This document shows positions 22,582-33,684 of a stretch of DNA of 64,000 nt, one piece after another. The notes under the pieces were generated by a model that saw only the letters and a program-made list of their open reading frames with translations, did not search any database and was not told the origin of the DNA. The DNA is from Craterostigma plantagineum. Its lineage: Eukaryota > Streptophyta > Magnoliopsida > Lamiales > Linderniaceae. The DNA lies in contig JAPQWV010000051.1 of NCBI GenBank assembly GCA_027422505.1, positions 186,001-250,000 of the forward strand, given 5' to 3'. Numbering within the stretch: position 1 is the stretch's first letter; the number at the start of each line of letters is the position of its first letter. A program made the position numbers and the translations under genes.

Positions 22582-23819
22582 GGGCGTTGCTGGAAATTTG
22601 TGTGATTGCTTTATGATGAGTTTGGCGTTTAAGGCTAGCAAGGAATAAATTTCCGAGTACTACAGACGATGGGTTCGGAAGATTTAAGAGCCTGCAATAT
22701 TTGGATCTTAGCAATATGTCGATGTTCGCCGCCATTACGTTTGCTTTAGGAGAGCTAACATCTCCGCGGTATTTACACCTGAGCGGAAATGGGTTTGTCG
22801 AGAATCTTCCCGAGAACCTAGGATGACTGCCGAACTTGATAACCTCTAACGTCCCAAATAACCGACTCGAAGGCGTTGTGTCCGAGGGGCATTTGGTCGA
22901 TATGAAGAACTTAACGTCCTCTGATGCATCCGGAAATCGTCAGTTATCTCTCGAGGTGGAACCGAATTGGATACCTCCTTTTCAGTCTACGAGCTGTCAA
23001 TTTCCTTCGTGGCTCGAAACACAAAAGGACACCGTCTACCTTGATTTATCGGAATCAAGAATTTACGGTTTCGACCCGAGATGGGTTTGGAGAATCCCTA
23101 TAATGAGTCTCTCTCACAATAATCTTTACGGAAATATTCCAAACTTGAGGCTGGCGAATGAGCACGTATTCTTGAGCTCAAACGGATTTAGCGGTTGGTT
23201 GCCTCGTATTGCAGGCAATATAGTTGTGTTGGACCTTTCGAACAATTCAATTTCTGGAAGTATATCAGATGTACTTTGCGAGAACAAAGCGACCGATGTT
23301 TATGCATTGTATGTTCTCTATCTTGGCGGAAATCGGTTGAGCGGAGAGCTGCACGATTATTGGACGAGACTGCAATATCTGCAAATTTTGAACCTAGGAG
23401 ATAACGATTTTTACGGAGGTATTCACTCTTCGGTCAAACTTCTGATGAGCCTACGCTCTTTGAATCTTCGAAATAACCGAATTTCATGTACCGTGTCCCG
23501 GGCGGTCTTTAGTTCCAAAAGACTTTTGAAGGTCGACCTATCTGGAAATTATCTTCGCTGAAACCTTCCCCCGAAGTGGGCGACTCGAATTCGACCTATC
23601 TGAGGATTGTTATTTTGAGATCCAACAAGCTGAGCGACTGAATAAATTTGGATATATGTTCTTTTTCCTCCCTTCAAATCATGGATTTGTCGAACAACAG
23701 TCTATATGGAACTATCCCGAGATGTTTCCATAAGTTCGCACCGATGGTGGGGGGGACAAGACCAGATATTGACCGCTATGGTTCGTAGACTGCAGAGAGA
23801 GATGCTGATTGGATACTTT
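22582..23819 (+). pseudogene. U5: direct LRR segment with the longest open frame of the array
   Basis: Plus-strand copy. 22836-23561 is open for 241 codons and carries about nine LRRs through FSGWLPRIAGN, LDLSNNSISG and LRSLNLRNN to LSGNYLR, where a TGA shared by the array stops it. No signal peptide or membrane anchor. Nearly identical to U11, where one-base deletions break the same frame. Confidence 0.85.
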
Positions 23820-25053
23820 CTTTTCAGTTGCGGCATCTCTCTCGGCAGTCTACGAACCTTAGCGGTCAATTTCTAGTCTTGTCCTCCCACCATCGGTGCG
23901 AACTTATGGAAACATCTGGGGGTAGTTCCATGTAGACTGTTGTTCGACAAATCCAAGATTTGAAGGGAGGAAAACGAACATATATCCGAATTTATTCAGT
24001 CGCTCAGCTTGTTGGATCTCAAAATAACAATCCTCAGATCGATCGAATTCGAGTCGCCCACTTCGGGGGGAGGTTTCAGCGAAGATAATTTCCAGATAGG
24101 TCGATCTTCAGAAGTCTTTTGGAACTAAAGATCGCCCGGGGCACGATACCTGAAATTCGGTTATTTCGAAGATTCAAAGAGCGTAGGATCATCAAAAAGT
24201 TTGACCGAAGAGCGAATACCTCCGTAAAATCGTATCTCCTGGGTTCAAAATTTGCAGATATGCAGTCTCGTCCAATAACGGGCAGCTCTCCGCTCAACCG
24301 ATTCCCGCCAAGATAAAGAACATATAATGCATAAACATCGGTTGCTTTGTTCTCGCAAAGTACATCTGATATACTTCCAGAAATTGAATTGTTCGAAAGG
24401 TCCAACACAACTACATTGCCTGCAATATGAGGCAACCAACCGCTAAATCCGTTATAGCTCAAGAATACGTGCCCATTCCCTGGACTCAAGTTTGGAATAT
24501 TTCCGTAAAGATTATTGTGAGAGAGATTCATAATAGGGATTCTCCAAAGCCATCTCGGGGCAAAACCGTAAATTCTTGATTCCGATAAATCAAGGTAGAC
24601 GGTGTCCTTTTTTAGTTTCGAGCCACGGAGAAAATTGACAGCTTGTAGACTGAAAAGGAGGTATCCAATTCGGTTCCATCTCGAGAGATAACTGACGATT
24701 TCGGGATGCATCAGAGGACGTTAAGTTCTTCATATCAACCAATTGCCCCTAGGACATTACGCCTTCGAGTAGGTTATTTGAGACGTTAGAGGTTATCAAG
24801 TTTGACAGTCATCCTAGGTTCTCAGGAAGATTCTCGACAAACCCATTGCCGCTCAGGTGTAAATACCGCAAAGACGTTAGCTCTCTTAAGCAAACGAAAT
24901 GTTGCCGAACATCGACGTATTACTAAGATCCAAATGTGGCAGGCTCTTAAATCTTTCGAACGCATCTCTGTAGTACCCGAGAATTTATTCCTTGCTAGCC
25001 TTAATGACGCCAAACTCATCATAAAGCAATCATATGTTGCAAGGCGTAATGTC
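23820..25053 (-). pseudogene. U6: inverted LRR segment
   Basis: Minus-strand copy with an open stretch of 211 codons at 24076-24711 encoding LRRs. Loop J5 (23806-23832) precedes it and loop J6 (25033-25074) follows. Nearly identical to U12. Confidence 0.85.
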
Positions 25054-26282
25054 GGGCGTTGTTTGAAATATGTGTGATTGCTTTATGATGAGTTTGGCGT
25101 CATTAAGGCTAGCAAGGAATAAATTCCGGGTACTACAAACGATGGGTTCGGAAGATTTAAGAGCCTGCAACATTTGGATCTTAGCAATACGTCGATGTTC
25201 GGCGCCATTTCGTTTGCTTTAGGAGAGCTAACGTCTCTGCGATATTTACACCTGAGCGGCAATGGGTTTGTCGAGAATCTTTCCGAGAACCTAGGATGAC
25301 TGTCGAACTTGATAACCTCTAACGTCACAAATAACCTACTCGAAGGCGTTGTGTCCGAGGGGCATTTGCTCGATATGAAGAACTTACGTCCTCTTATGCG
25401 TCCCGAAATCGTCAGTTATCTCTCGAGGTGGAACCGAATTGGATACCTCCTTTTCAGTCTACGAGCTGACAATTTCCTTCGTGACTCAAAACACAAAAGG
25501 ACACCGTCTACCTTGATTGATCAGAATCGGGAATTTACGGTTTCGACCCGAGATGGGTTTGGAGAATCCCAATAATGAATCTCTCTCACAATAATCTTTA
25601 CGGAAATATTCCAAACTTGAGTCCGGCGAATGATCTTGAGCTCAAACGGATTTAGCGGTTGGTTGCCTCATATTGCAGGCAATGTAGTTGTATTGGACCT
25701 TTCGAACAATTCAATTTCTGGAAGTATATCAGATGTACTTTGCGAGAACAAAGCAACCGATGTTTATGCATTGTATGTTCTCTATCTTGGCGGAAATCGT
25801 TGAGCGGAGAGCTGCCCGATTATTGGACGAGACTGCAATATCTGCAAATTTTGAACCTAGGAGATAACGATTTTTACGGAGGTGTTCGCTCTTCGGTCAA
25901 ACTTCTGATGAGCCTACGCTCTTTGAATCTTCGAAATAACTGAATTTTCAGGTACCGTGCCCCGGGCGGTATTTAGTTCCAAAAGACTTTTGAAGATCGA
26001 CCTATCTGGAAATTATCTTAGCTGAAACCTTCCCCCGAAGTGGGCGACTCGAATTCGACCGATCTGAGGATTGTTATTTTGAGATCCAACAAGCTGAGCG
26101 GCCTAATAAATTCGAATATATGTTCGTTTTCCTCCCTTCAAATCTTGGATTGGTCGAACAACAGTCTATATGGAACTATCCCGAGATGTTTACATAAGTT
26201 CGCACCGATGGTGGGGGGACAAGATCAGAAATTGACCGCTAAGGTTCGTATACTGCAGAGACAGATGCCGATTGGATACTTT
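25054..26282 (+). pseudogene. U7: direct LRR segment
   Basis: Plus-strand copy. Open stretches at 25309-25575, 25659-25943 and 26040-26324 lie in different frames because of one-base indels (for example near 25386 and 25800). Ends at loop J7 (26269-26294), which matches J1. Nearly identical to U13. Confidence 0.85.
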
Positions 26283-27514
26283 CTTTTCAGTTGTGCATCT
26301 CTCTCTGCAGTCTACGAACCTTAGCGGTCAATTTCTGGTCTTGTCCCCCACCATCGGTGCGAACTTATAAACATCTCGGGATAGTTCCATGTAGACTGTT
26401 GTTCGACAAATCCAATATTTGAAGGGAGGAAAACGAACATATATGCGAATTTATTCAGCCGCTCAGCTTGTTGGATCTCAAAATAACAATCCTCAGATCG
26501 GTCGAATTCGAGTCGCCCACTTCGGGGGAAGGTTTCAGCTAAGATAATTTCCAGATAGGTCGATCTTCAAAAGTCTTTTGGAACTAAAGACCGTCCGGGG
26601 CACGGTACCTGAAAATTCGGTTATTTCGAAGATTCAAAGAGCGTAGGCTCATCAGAAGTTTGACCGAAGAGCGAACACCTCCGTAAAAATCGTTATCTCC
26701 TAGGTTCAAAATTTGCAGATATTGCAGTCTCGTCCAATAATCGGGCAGCTCTCCGCTCAACCGATTTCCGCCAAGATAGAGAACATACAGTGCATAAACA
26801 TCGGTTGTTTTGTTCTCGAAAAGTACATCTGATATACTTCTAGAAATTGAATTGTTCGAAAGGTCCAACACAACTACATTGCCTGCAATATGAGGCAATC
26901 AACCGCTAAATCCGTTAGAGCTGAAGAATACGTGCTCATTCGCCGGAATCAACTTTGGAATATTTCCGTATAGATTATTTTTAGTGAGATTCATTATAGG
27001 GATCCTCCAAACCATTTTCGGGCGAAACCGTAAATTCCTGATTCCGATAAATCAAGGTAGACGGTGTTCTTTTGTGTTTTGAGCAACGAAGGAAATTGAC
27101 AGCTCGTAGCCTGAAAAGGAGGTATCCAATTCGGTTCCATCTCGAGAGATGACTGACGATTTCGGGATGCATCGAGGACGTTAAGTTCTTCATATCGACC
27201 AAATGCCCCTAGGACATTACGCCTTCGAGTAGGTTATTTGAGACGTTAGAGGTTATCAAGTTCGACAGTCATCTAGGTTTTCGGGAAGATTCTCGACAAA
27301 CCCATTGCGGCTCAGGTGTAAATACCGCAGAGACGTTAGCTCTTCTAAAGCAAATGAAATGGCGCCGAGCATCGAAGTATTGCTAAGATCCAAAAGTTGC
27401 AGGCTCTTAAATCTTCCGAACCCATCGTCCGTAGTACCCGAGATTTATTCCTTGCTAGCCTTAATGACGCCAAACTCATCATAAAGCAATCATATGTTGC
27501 AAGGCGTAATGTCG
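26283..27514 (-). pseudogene. U8: inverted LRR segment
   Basis: Minus-strand copy, near-duplicate of U2 at +7,404 bp, with matching open stretches at 26584-26898 and 26981-27202. It shares the TGA (26899-26901) between FSG and LPHI. Confidence 0.85.
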
Positions 27515-28754
27515 GGCTTTGTTGGAAATATGTGTGATTGCTTTATGATGAGTTCGGTGTCATTATGGCTAGCAAGGAATAAATTCTCGGGTACTACAGA
27601 CGATGGGTTCAGAAGATTTAAGAGCCTGCAACATTTGGATCTTACCAATACGTCGATGTTCGGCGCCATTTCGTTTGCTTTAGGAGAGCTAACGTCTCTG
27701 CGGTATTTAAACCTGAGCGGCAACGGGTTTGTCAAGAATCTTCCCGATAACCTAGGATGACTGTCGAACTTGATAACCTCTAACGTCTCAAATAACCTAC
27801 TCGAAGGCGTTGTGTCTGATGGCCATTTGGTCGATATGAAGAACTTAACGTCCTCCGATGCATCCCGAAATCGTCAGTTATCTCTCGAGGTGGAACCGAA
27901 TTGGATACCTCCTTTCCAGTCTACGAGCTGTCAATTTCCTTCGTGGCTCGAAACACAAAAGGACACTGTCTACCTTGATTTATCGGAATCAGGAATCTAC
28001 GGTTTTGCCCCGAGATGGGTTTGGAGAATCCCTATAATGAATCTCTCTCACAATAATCTTTACGGAAATATTCCAAACTTGAGTCCGGCGAATGAGCACG
28101 TATTCTTGAGCTCTATCGGATTTAGCGGTTGATTGCCTCATATTGCAGGCAATGTAGTTGTGTTGGACCTTTCGAACAATTCAATTTCTGGAAGTATACC
28201 AGATGTACTTTGCGAGAACAAAACAACCGATGTTTATGCATTGTATGTTCTCTATCTTGGCGGAAATCGGTTCAGCGGAGAGCTGCCCGATTATTGGACG
28301 AGACTGCAATATCTGCAAATTTTGAACCTAGGAGATAACGATTTTTACGGAGGTATTCGCTCTTCGGTCAAACTTCTGATGAGCCTACGCTCTTTGAATC
28401 TTCGAAATAACCTAATTTAAGGTACCGTGCCCCCGGGCGGTCTTTAGTTCCAAAAGACTTTTGAAGATCGACCTATCTGGAAATTATCTTCGCTGAAATC
28501 TTCCCCTGAAGTGGGCGACTCGAATTCGACCTATCTGAGGATTGTTATTTTGAGATCCAACAAGCTGAGCGACTGAATAAATTCGGATATATTTTCGTTT
28601 TCCTCCCTTCAAATCTTGGATTTGTCGAACAACAGTCTATATGGAACTATCCCGAGAATTTTCCATAAGTTCGCACCCATGGTGGGGGGGACAAGACCAG
28701 ATATTGACCGCTATGGTTCGTAGACTGCAGAGAGAGATGCTGATTGGATACTTT
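27515..28754 (+). pseudogene. U9: direct LRR segment
   Basis: Plus-strand copy, near-duplicate of U3, with the same two TGA stops (27758-27760 and 28130-28132). It differs at its 3' end: its terminal loop J9 (28741-28767) has the usual orientation and the J5-type sequence, unlike J3. Confidence 0.85.
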
Positions 28755-29984
28755 CTTTTCAGTTGCGGCATCTCTCTGCAGTCTACGAACCTTAGCGGTC
28801 AATTTCTGGTCTTGTCCTCCCACCATCGGTGCGAACTTATGGAAACATCTGGGGGTAGTTCCATGTAGACTGTTGTTCGACAAATCCAAGATTTGAAGGG
28901 AGGAAAACGAACATATATCCAAATTTATTCAGTCGCTCAGATTGTTGGATCTCAAAATAACAATCCTCAGATTGGTCGAATTCGAGTCGCCCACTTCGGG
29001 GGGAGGTTCCAGCGAAGATTATTTCCAGATAGGTCGATTTTCAAAAGTCTTTTGGAACTAAAGATCGCCCGGGGCACGATACCTGAAATTCGGTTATTTC
29101 GAAGATTCAAAGAGCGTAGGCTCATCAAAAGTTTGACCGAAGAGCGAATACCTCCGTAAATCGTATCTCCTAGGTTCAAAATTTGCAGATATTGCAGTCT
29201 CGTCCAATAACGGGCAGCTCTCCGCTCAACCGATTCCCGCCAAGATAAAGAACATATAATGCATAAACATCGGTTGCTTTGTTCTCGCAAAGTACATCTG
29301 ATATACTTCCAGAAATTGAATTGTTCGAAAGGTCCAACACAACTACATTGCCTGCAATATGAGGCAACCAACTTCTAAATCCGTTAGAGCTCAAGAATAC
29401 GTGCTCATTCGCTGGACTCAAGTTTGGAATATTTCCGTAAAGATTATTGTGAGAGAGATTCATAATAGGGATTCTCCAAAGCCATCTCGGGGCGAAACCG
29501 TAAATTCCTGATTCCGATAAATCAATGGTAGACGGTGTTCTTTTGTGTTTCGAGCCACGAAGGAAATTGACAGCTCGTAGACTGAAAAGGAGGTATCCAA
29601 TTCGGTTCCATCTCGAGAGATAACTGACGATTTCGGGATGCATTGGAGGACGTTAAGTTCTTCATATTGACCAAATGCCCCTAGGACATTACGCCTTCGA
29701 GTAGATTATTTGAGACGTTAGAGGTTATCAAGTTTGACAGTCATCCTAGGTTCTCGGGAAGATTCTCGACAAACCCATTGCCGCTCAGGTGTAAATACCA
29801 CAGAGACATTAGCTCTCCTAAAGCAAACGAAATGGCGCAGAACATCGACGTATGGCTAAGATCCAAATGTTGCAGGCTCTTAAATCTTCCGAACCCATCT
29901 CCGTAGTACCCGGGAATTTATTCCTTGCTAGCCTTAATTGCCAAACTCATCATAAAACCATCATATGTTGCAAGGCATAATGTT
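28755..29984 (-). pseudogene. U10: inverted LRR segment
   Basis: Minus-strand copy, near-duplicate of U4. The open stretch at 29176-29643 is identical in length to its U4 counterpart. One A is missing from a homopolymer near 29158 relative to U4. Confidence 0.85.
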
Positions 29985-31219
29985 GGGCGTTGCTGGAAAT
30001 TTGTGTGATTGCTTTATGATGAGTTTGGCGTTTAAGGCTAGCAAGGAATAAATTTCCGAGTACTACAGACGATGGGTTCGGAAGATTTAAGAGCCTGCAA
30101 TATTTGGATCTTAGCAATATGTCGATGTTCGGCGCCATTACGTTTGCTTTAGGAGAGCTAACATCTCCGCGGTATTTACACCTGAGCGGAAATGGGTTTG
30201 TCGAGAATCTTCCCGAGAACCTAGGATGACTGCCGAACTTGATAACCTCTAACGTCCCAAATAACCGACTCGAAGGCGTTGTGTCCGAGGGGCATTTGGT
30301 CGATATGAAGAACTTAACGTCCTCTGATGCATCCGGAAATCGTCAGTTATCTCTCGAGGTGGAACCGAATTGGATACCTCCTTTTCAGTCTACGAGCTGT
30401 CAATTTCCTTCGAGGCTTGAAACACAAAAGGACACCGTCTACCTTGATTTATCGGAATCAAGAATTTACGGTTTCGACCCGAGATGGGTTTGGAGAATCC
30501 CTATAATGAGTCTCTCTCACAATAATCTTTACGGAAATATTCCAAACTTGAGGCTGGCGAATGAGCACGTATTCTTGAGCTCAAACGGATTTAGCGGTTG
30601 GTTGCCTCGTATTGCAGGCAATATAGTTGTGTTGGACCTTTCGAACAATTCAATTTCTGGAAGTATATCAGATGTACTTTGCGAGAACAAAGCGACCGAT
30701 GTTTATGCATTGTATGTTCTCTATCTTGGCGGAAATCGGTTGAGCGGAGAGCTGCACGATTATTGGACGAGACTGCAATATCTGCAAATTTGAACCTAGG
30801 AGATAACGATTTTTACGGAGGTATTCACTCTTCGGTCAAACTTCTGATGAGCCTACGCTCTTTGAATCTTCGAAATAACCGAATTTCATGTACCGTGTCC
30901 CGGGCGGTCTTTAGTTCCAAAAGACTTTTGAAGGTCGACCTATCTGGAATTATCTTCGCTGAAACCTTCCCCGAAGTGGGCGACTCGAATTCGACCTATC
31001 TGAGGATTGTTATTTTGAGATCCAACAAGCTGAGCGACTGAATAAATTTGGATATATGTTCTTTTTCCTCCCTTCAAATCATGGATTTGTCGAACAACAG
31101 TCTATATGGAACTATCCCGAGATGTTTCCATAAGTTCGCACCGATGGTGGGGGGGACAAGACCAGATATTGACCGCTATGGTTCGTAGACTACAGAGAGA
31201 GATGCTGATTGGATACTTT
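29985..31219 (+). pseudogene. U11: direct LRR segment
   Basis: Plus-strand copy, near-duplicate of U5. Frames at 30239-30793 and 30598-31041 are split by one-base homopolymer differences near 30790, 30949 and 30972. Confidence 0.85.
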
Positions 31220-32453
31220 CTTTTCAGTTGCGGCATCTCTCTCGGCAGTCTACGAACCTTAGCGGTCAATTTCTAGTCTTGTCCTCCCACCATCGGTGCG
31301 AACTTATGGAAACATCTGGGGGTAGTTCCATGTAGACTGTTGTTCGACAAATCCAAGATTTGAAGGGAGGAAAACGAACATATATCCGAATTTATTCAGT
31401 CGCTCAGCTTGTTGGATCTCAAAATAACAATCCTCAGATCGATCGAATTCGAGTCGCCCACTTCGGGGGGAGGTTTCAGCGAAGATAATTTCCAGATAGG
31501 TCGATCTTCAGAAGTCTTTTGGAACTAAAGATCGCCCGGGGCACGATACCTGAAATTCGGTTATTTCGAAGATTCAAAGAGCGTAGGATCATCAAAAAGT
31601 TTGACCGAAGAGCGAATACCTCCGTAAAATCGTATCTCCTGGGTTCAAATTTGCAGATATGCAGTCTCGTCCAATAACGGGCAGCTCTCCGCTCAACCGA
31701 TTCCCGCCAAGATAAAGAACATATAATGCATAAACATCGGTTGCTTTGTTCTCGCAAAGTACATCTGATATACTTCCAGAAATTGAATTGTTCGAAAGGT
31801 CCAACACAACTACATTGCCTGCAATATGAGGCAACCAACCGCTAAATCCGTTTTAGCTCAAGAATACGTGCTCATTCCCTGGACTCAAGTTTGGAATATT
31901 TCCGTAAAGATTATTGTGAGAGAGATTCATAATAGGGATTCTCCAAAGCCATCTCGGGGCAAAACCGTAAATTCTTGATTCCGATAAATCAAGGTAGACG
32001 GTGTCCTTTTTTAGTTTCGAGCCACGGAGAAAATTGACAGCTTGTAGACTGAAAAGGAGGTATCCAATTCGGTTCCATCTCGAGAGATAACTGACGATTT
32101 CGGGATGCATCAGAGGACGTTAAGTTCTTCATATCAACCAATTGCCCCTAGGACATTACGCCTTCGAGTAGGTTATTTGAGACGTTAGAGGTTATCAAGT
32201 TTGACAGTCATCCTAGGTTCTCAGGAAGATTCTCGACAAACCCATTGCCGCTCAGGTGTAAATACCGCAAAGACGTTAGCTCTCTTAAAGCAAACGAAAT
32301 GTTGCCGAACATCGACGTATTACTAAGATCCAAATGTGGCAGGCTCTTAAATCTTTCGAACGCATCTCTGTAGTACCCGAGAATTTATTCCTTGCTAGCC
32401 TTAATGACGCCAAACTCATCATAAAGCAATCACACATATTTCAAACAACGCCC
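31220..32453 (-). pseudogene. U12: inverted LRR segment
   Basis: Minus-strand copy, near-duplicate of U6, with open stretches at 31476-31838 and 31853-32110. Loop J12 (32433-32474) is the exact reverse complement of J6, its counterpart. Confidence 0.85.
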
Positions 32454-33684
32454 GACATTACGCCTTGCAACATATGATTGCTTTATGATGAGTTTGGCGT
32501 CATTAAGGCTAGCAAGGAATAAATTCCCGGGTACTACAAACGATGGGTTCGGAAGATTTAAGAGCCTGCAACATTTGGATCTTAGCAATACGTCGATGTT
32601 CAGCGCCATTTCGTTTGCTTTAGGAGAGCTAACGTCTCTGCGATATTTACACCTGAGCGGCAATGGGTTTGTCGAGAATCTTTCCGAGAACCTAGGATGA
32701 CTGTCGAACTTGATAACCTCTAACGTCACAAATAACCTACTCGAAGGCGTTGTGTCCGAGGGGCATTTGCTCGATATGAAGAACTTACGTCCTCTTATGC
32801 GTCCCGAAATCGTCAGTTATCTCTCGAGGTGGAACCGAATTGGATACCTCCTTTTCAGTCTACGAGCTGACAATTTCCTTCGTGACTCAAAACACAAAAG
32901 GACACCGTCTACCTTGATTGATCAGAATCGGGAATTTACGGTTTCGACCCGAGATGGGTTTGGAGAATCCCAATAATGAATCTCTCTCACAATAATCTTT
33001 ACGGAAATATTCCAAACTTGAGTCCGGCGAATGATCTTGAGCTCAAACGGATTTAGCGGTTGGTTGCCTCATATTGCAGGCAATGTAGTTGTATTGGACC
33101 TTTCGAACAATTCAATTTCTGGAAGTATATCAGATGTACTTTGCGAGAACAAAGCAACCGATGTTTATGCATTGTATGTTCTCTATCTTGGCGGAAATCG
33201 GTTGAGCGGAGAGCTGCCCGATTATTGGACGAGACTGCAATATCTGCAAATTTTGAACCTAGGAGATAACGATTTTTACGGAGGTATTCGCTCTTCGGTC
33301 AAACTTCTGATGAGCCTACGCTCTTTGAATCTTCGAAATAACTGAATTTTCAGGTACCGTGCCCCGGGCGGTATTTAGTTCCAAAAGACTTTTGAAGATC
33401 GACCTATCTGGAAATTATCTTAGCTGAAACCTTCCCCCGAAGTGGGCGACTCGAATTCGACCGATCTGAGGATTGTTATTTTGAGATCCAACAAGCTGAG
33501 CGGCCTAATAAATTCGAATATATGTTCGTTTTCCTCCCTTCAAATCTTGGATTGGTCGAACAACAGTCTATATGGAACTATCCCGAGATGTTTACATAAG
33601 TTCGCACCGATGGTGGGGGGACAAGACCAGATATTGACCGCTATGGTTCGTATACTACAGAGAGAGATGCTGATTGGATACTTT
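32454..33684 (+). pseudogene. U13: direct LRR segment
   Basis: Plus-strand copy, near-duplicate of U7. Open stretches at 32485-32700, 32710-32976 and 33031-33345. It ends at loop J13 (33671-33697), which is of the J5/J9/J11 variant rather than the J7 variant. Confidence 0.85.

Larger units (their letters stand above)
18879..26282. repeat. 7.4-kb higher-order repeat, copy 1 (U2-U7)
   Basis: The six alternating units U2-U7 recur as U8-U13 with a constant offset of about 7,400-7,404 bp (for example 20367 versus 27770, 22836 versus 30239, 25309 versus 32710). Both blocks begin at the same loop variant (J1 and J7). Confidence 0.88.
26283..33684. repeat. 7.4-kb higher-order repeat, copy 2 (U8-U13)
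   Basis: Second copy of the six-unit block. Differences from copy 1 are few. Many are length changes in short homopolymers; others are the flipped J12 loop and the different J9 and J13 loop variants. Confidence 0.88.
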
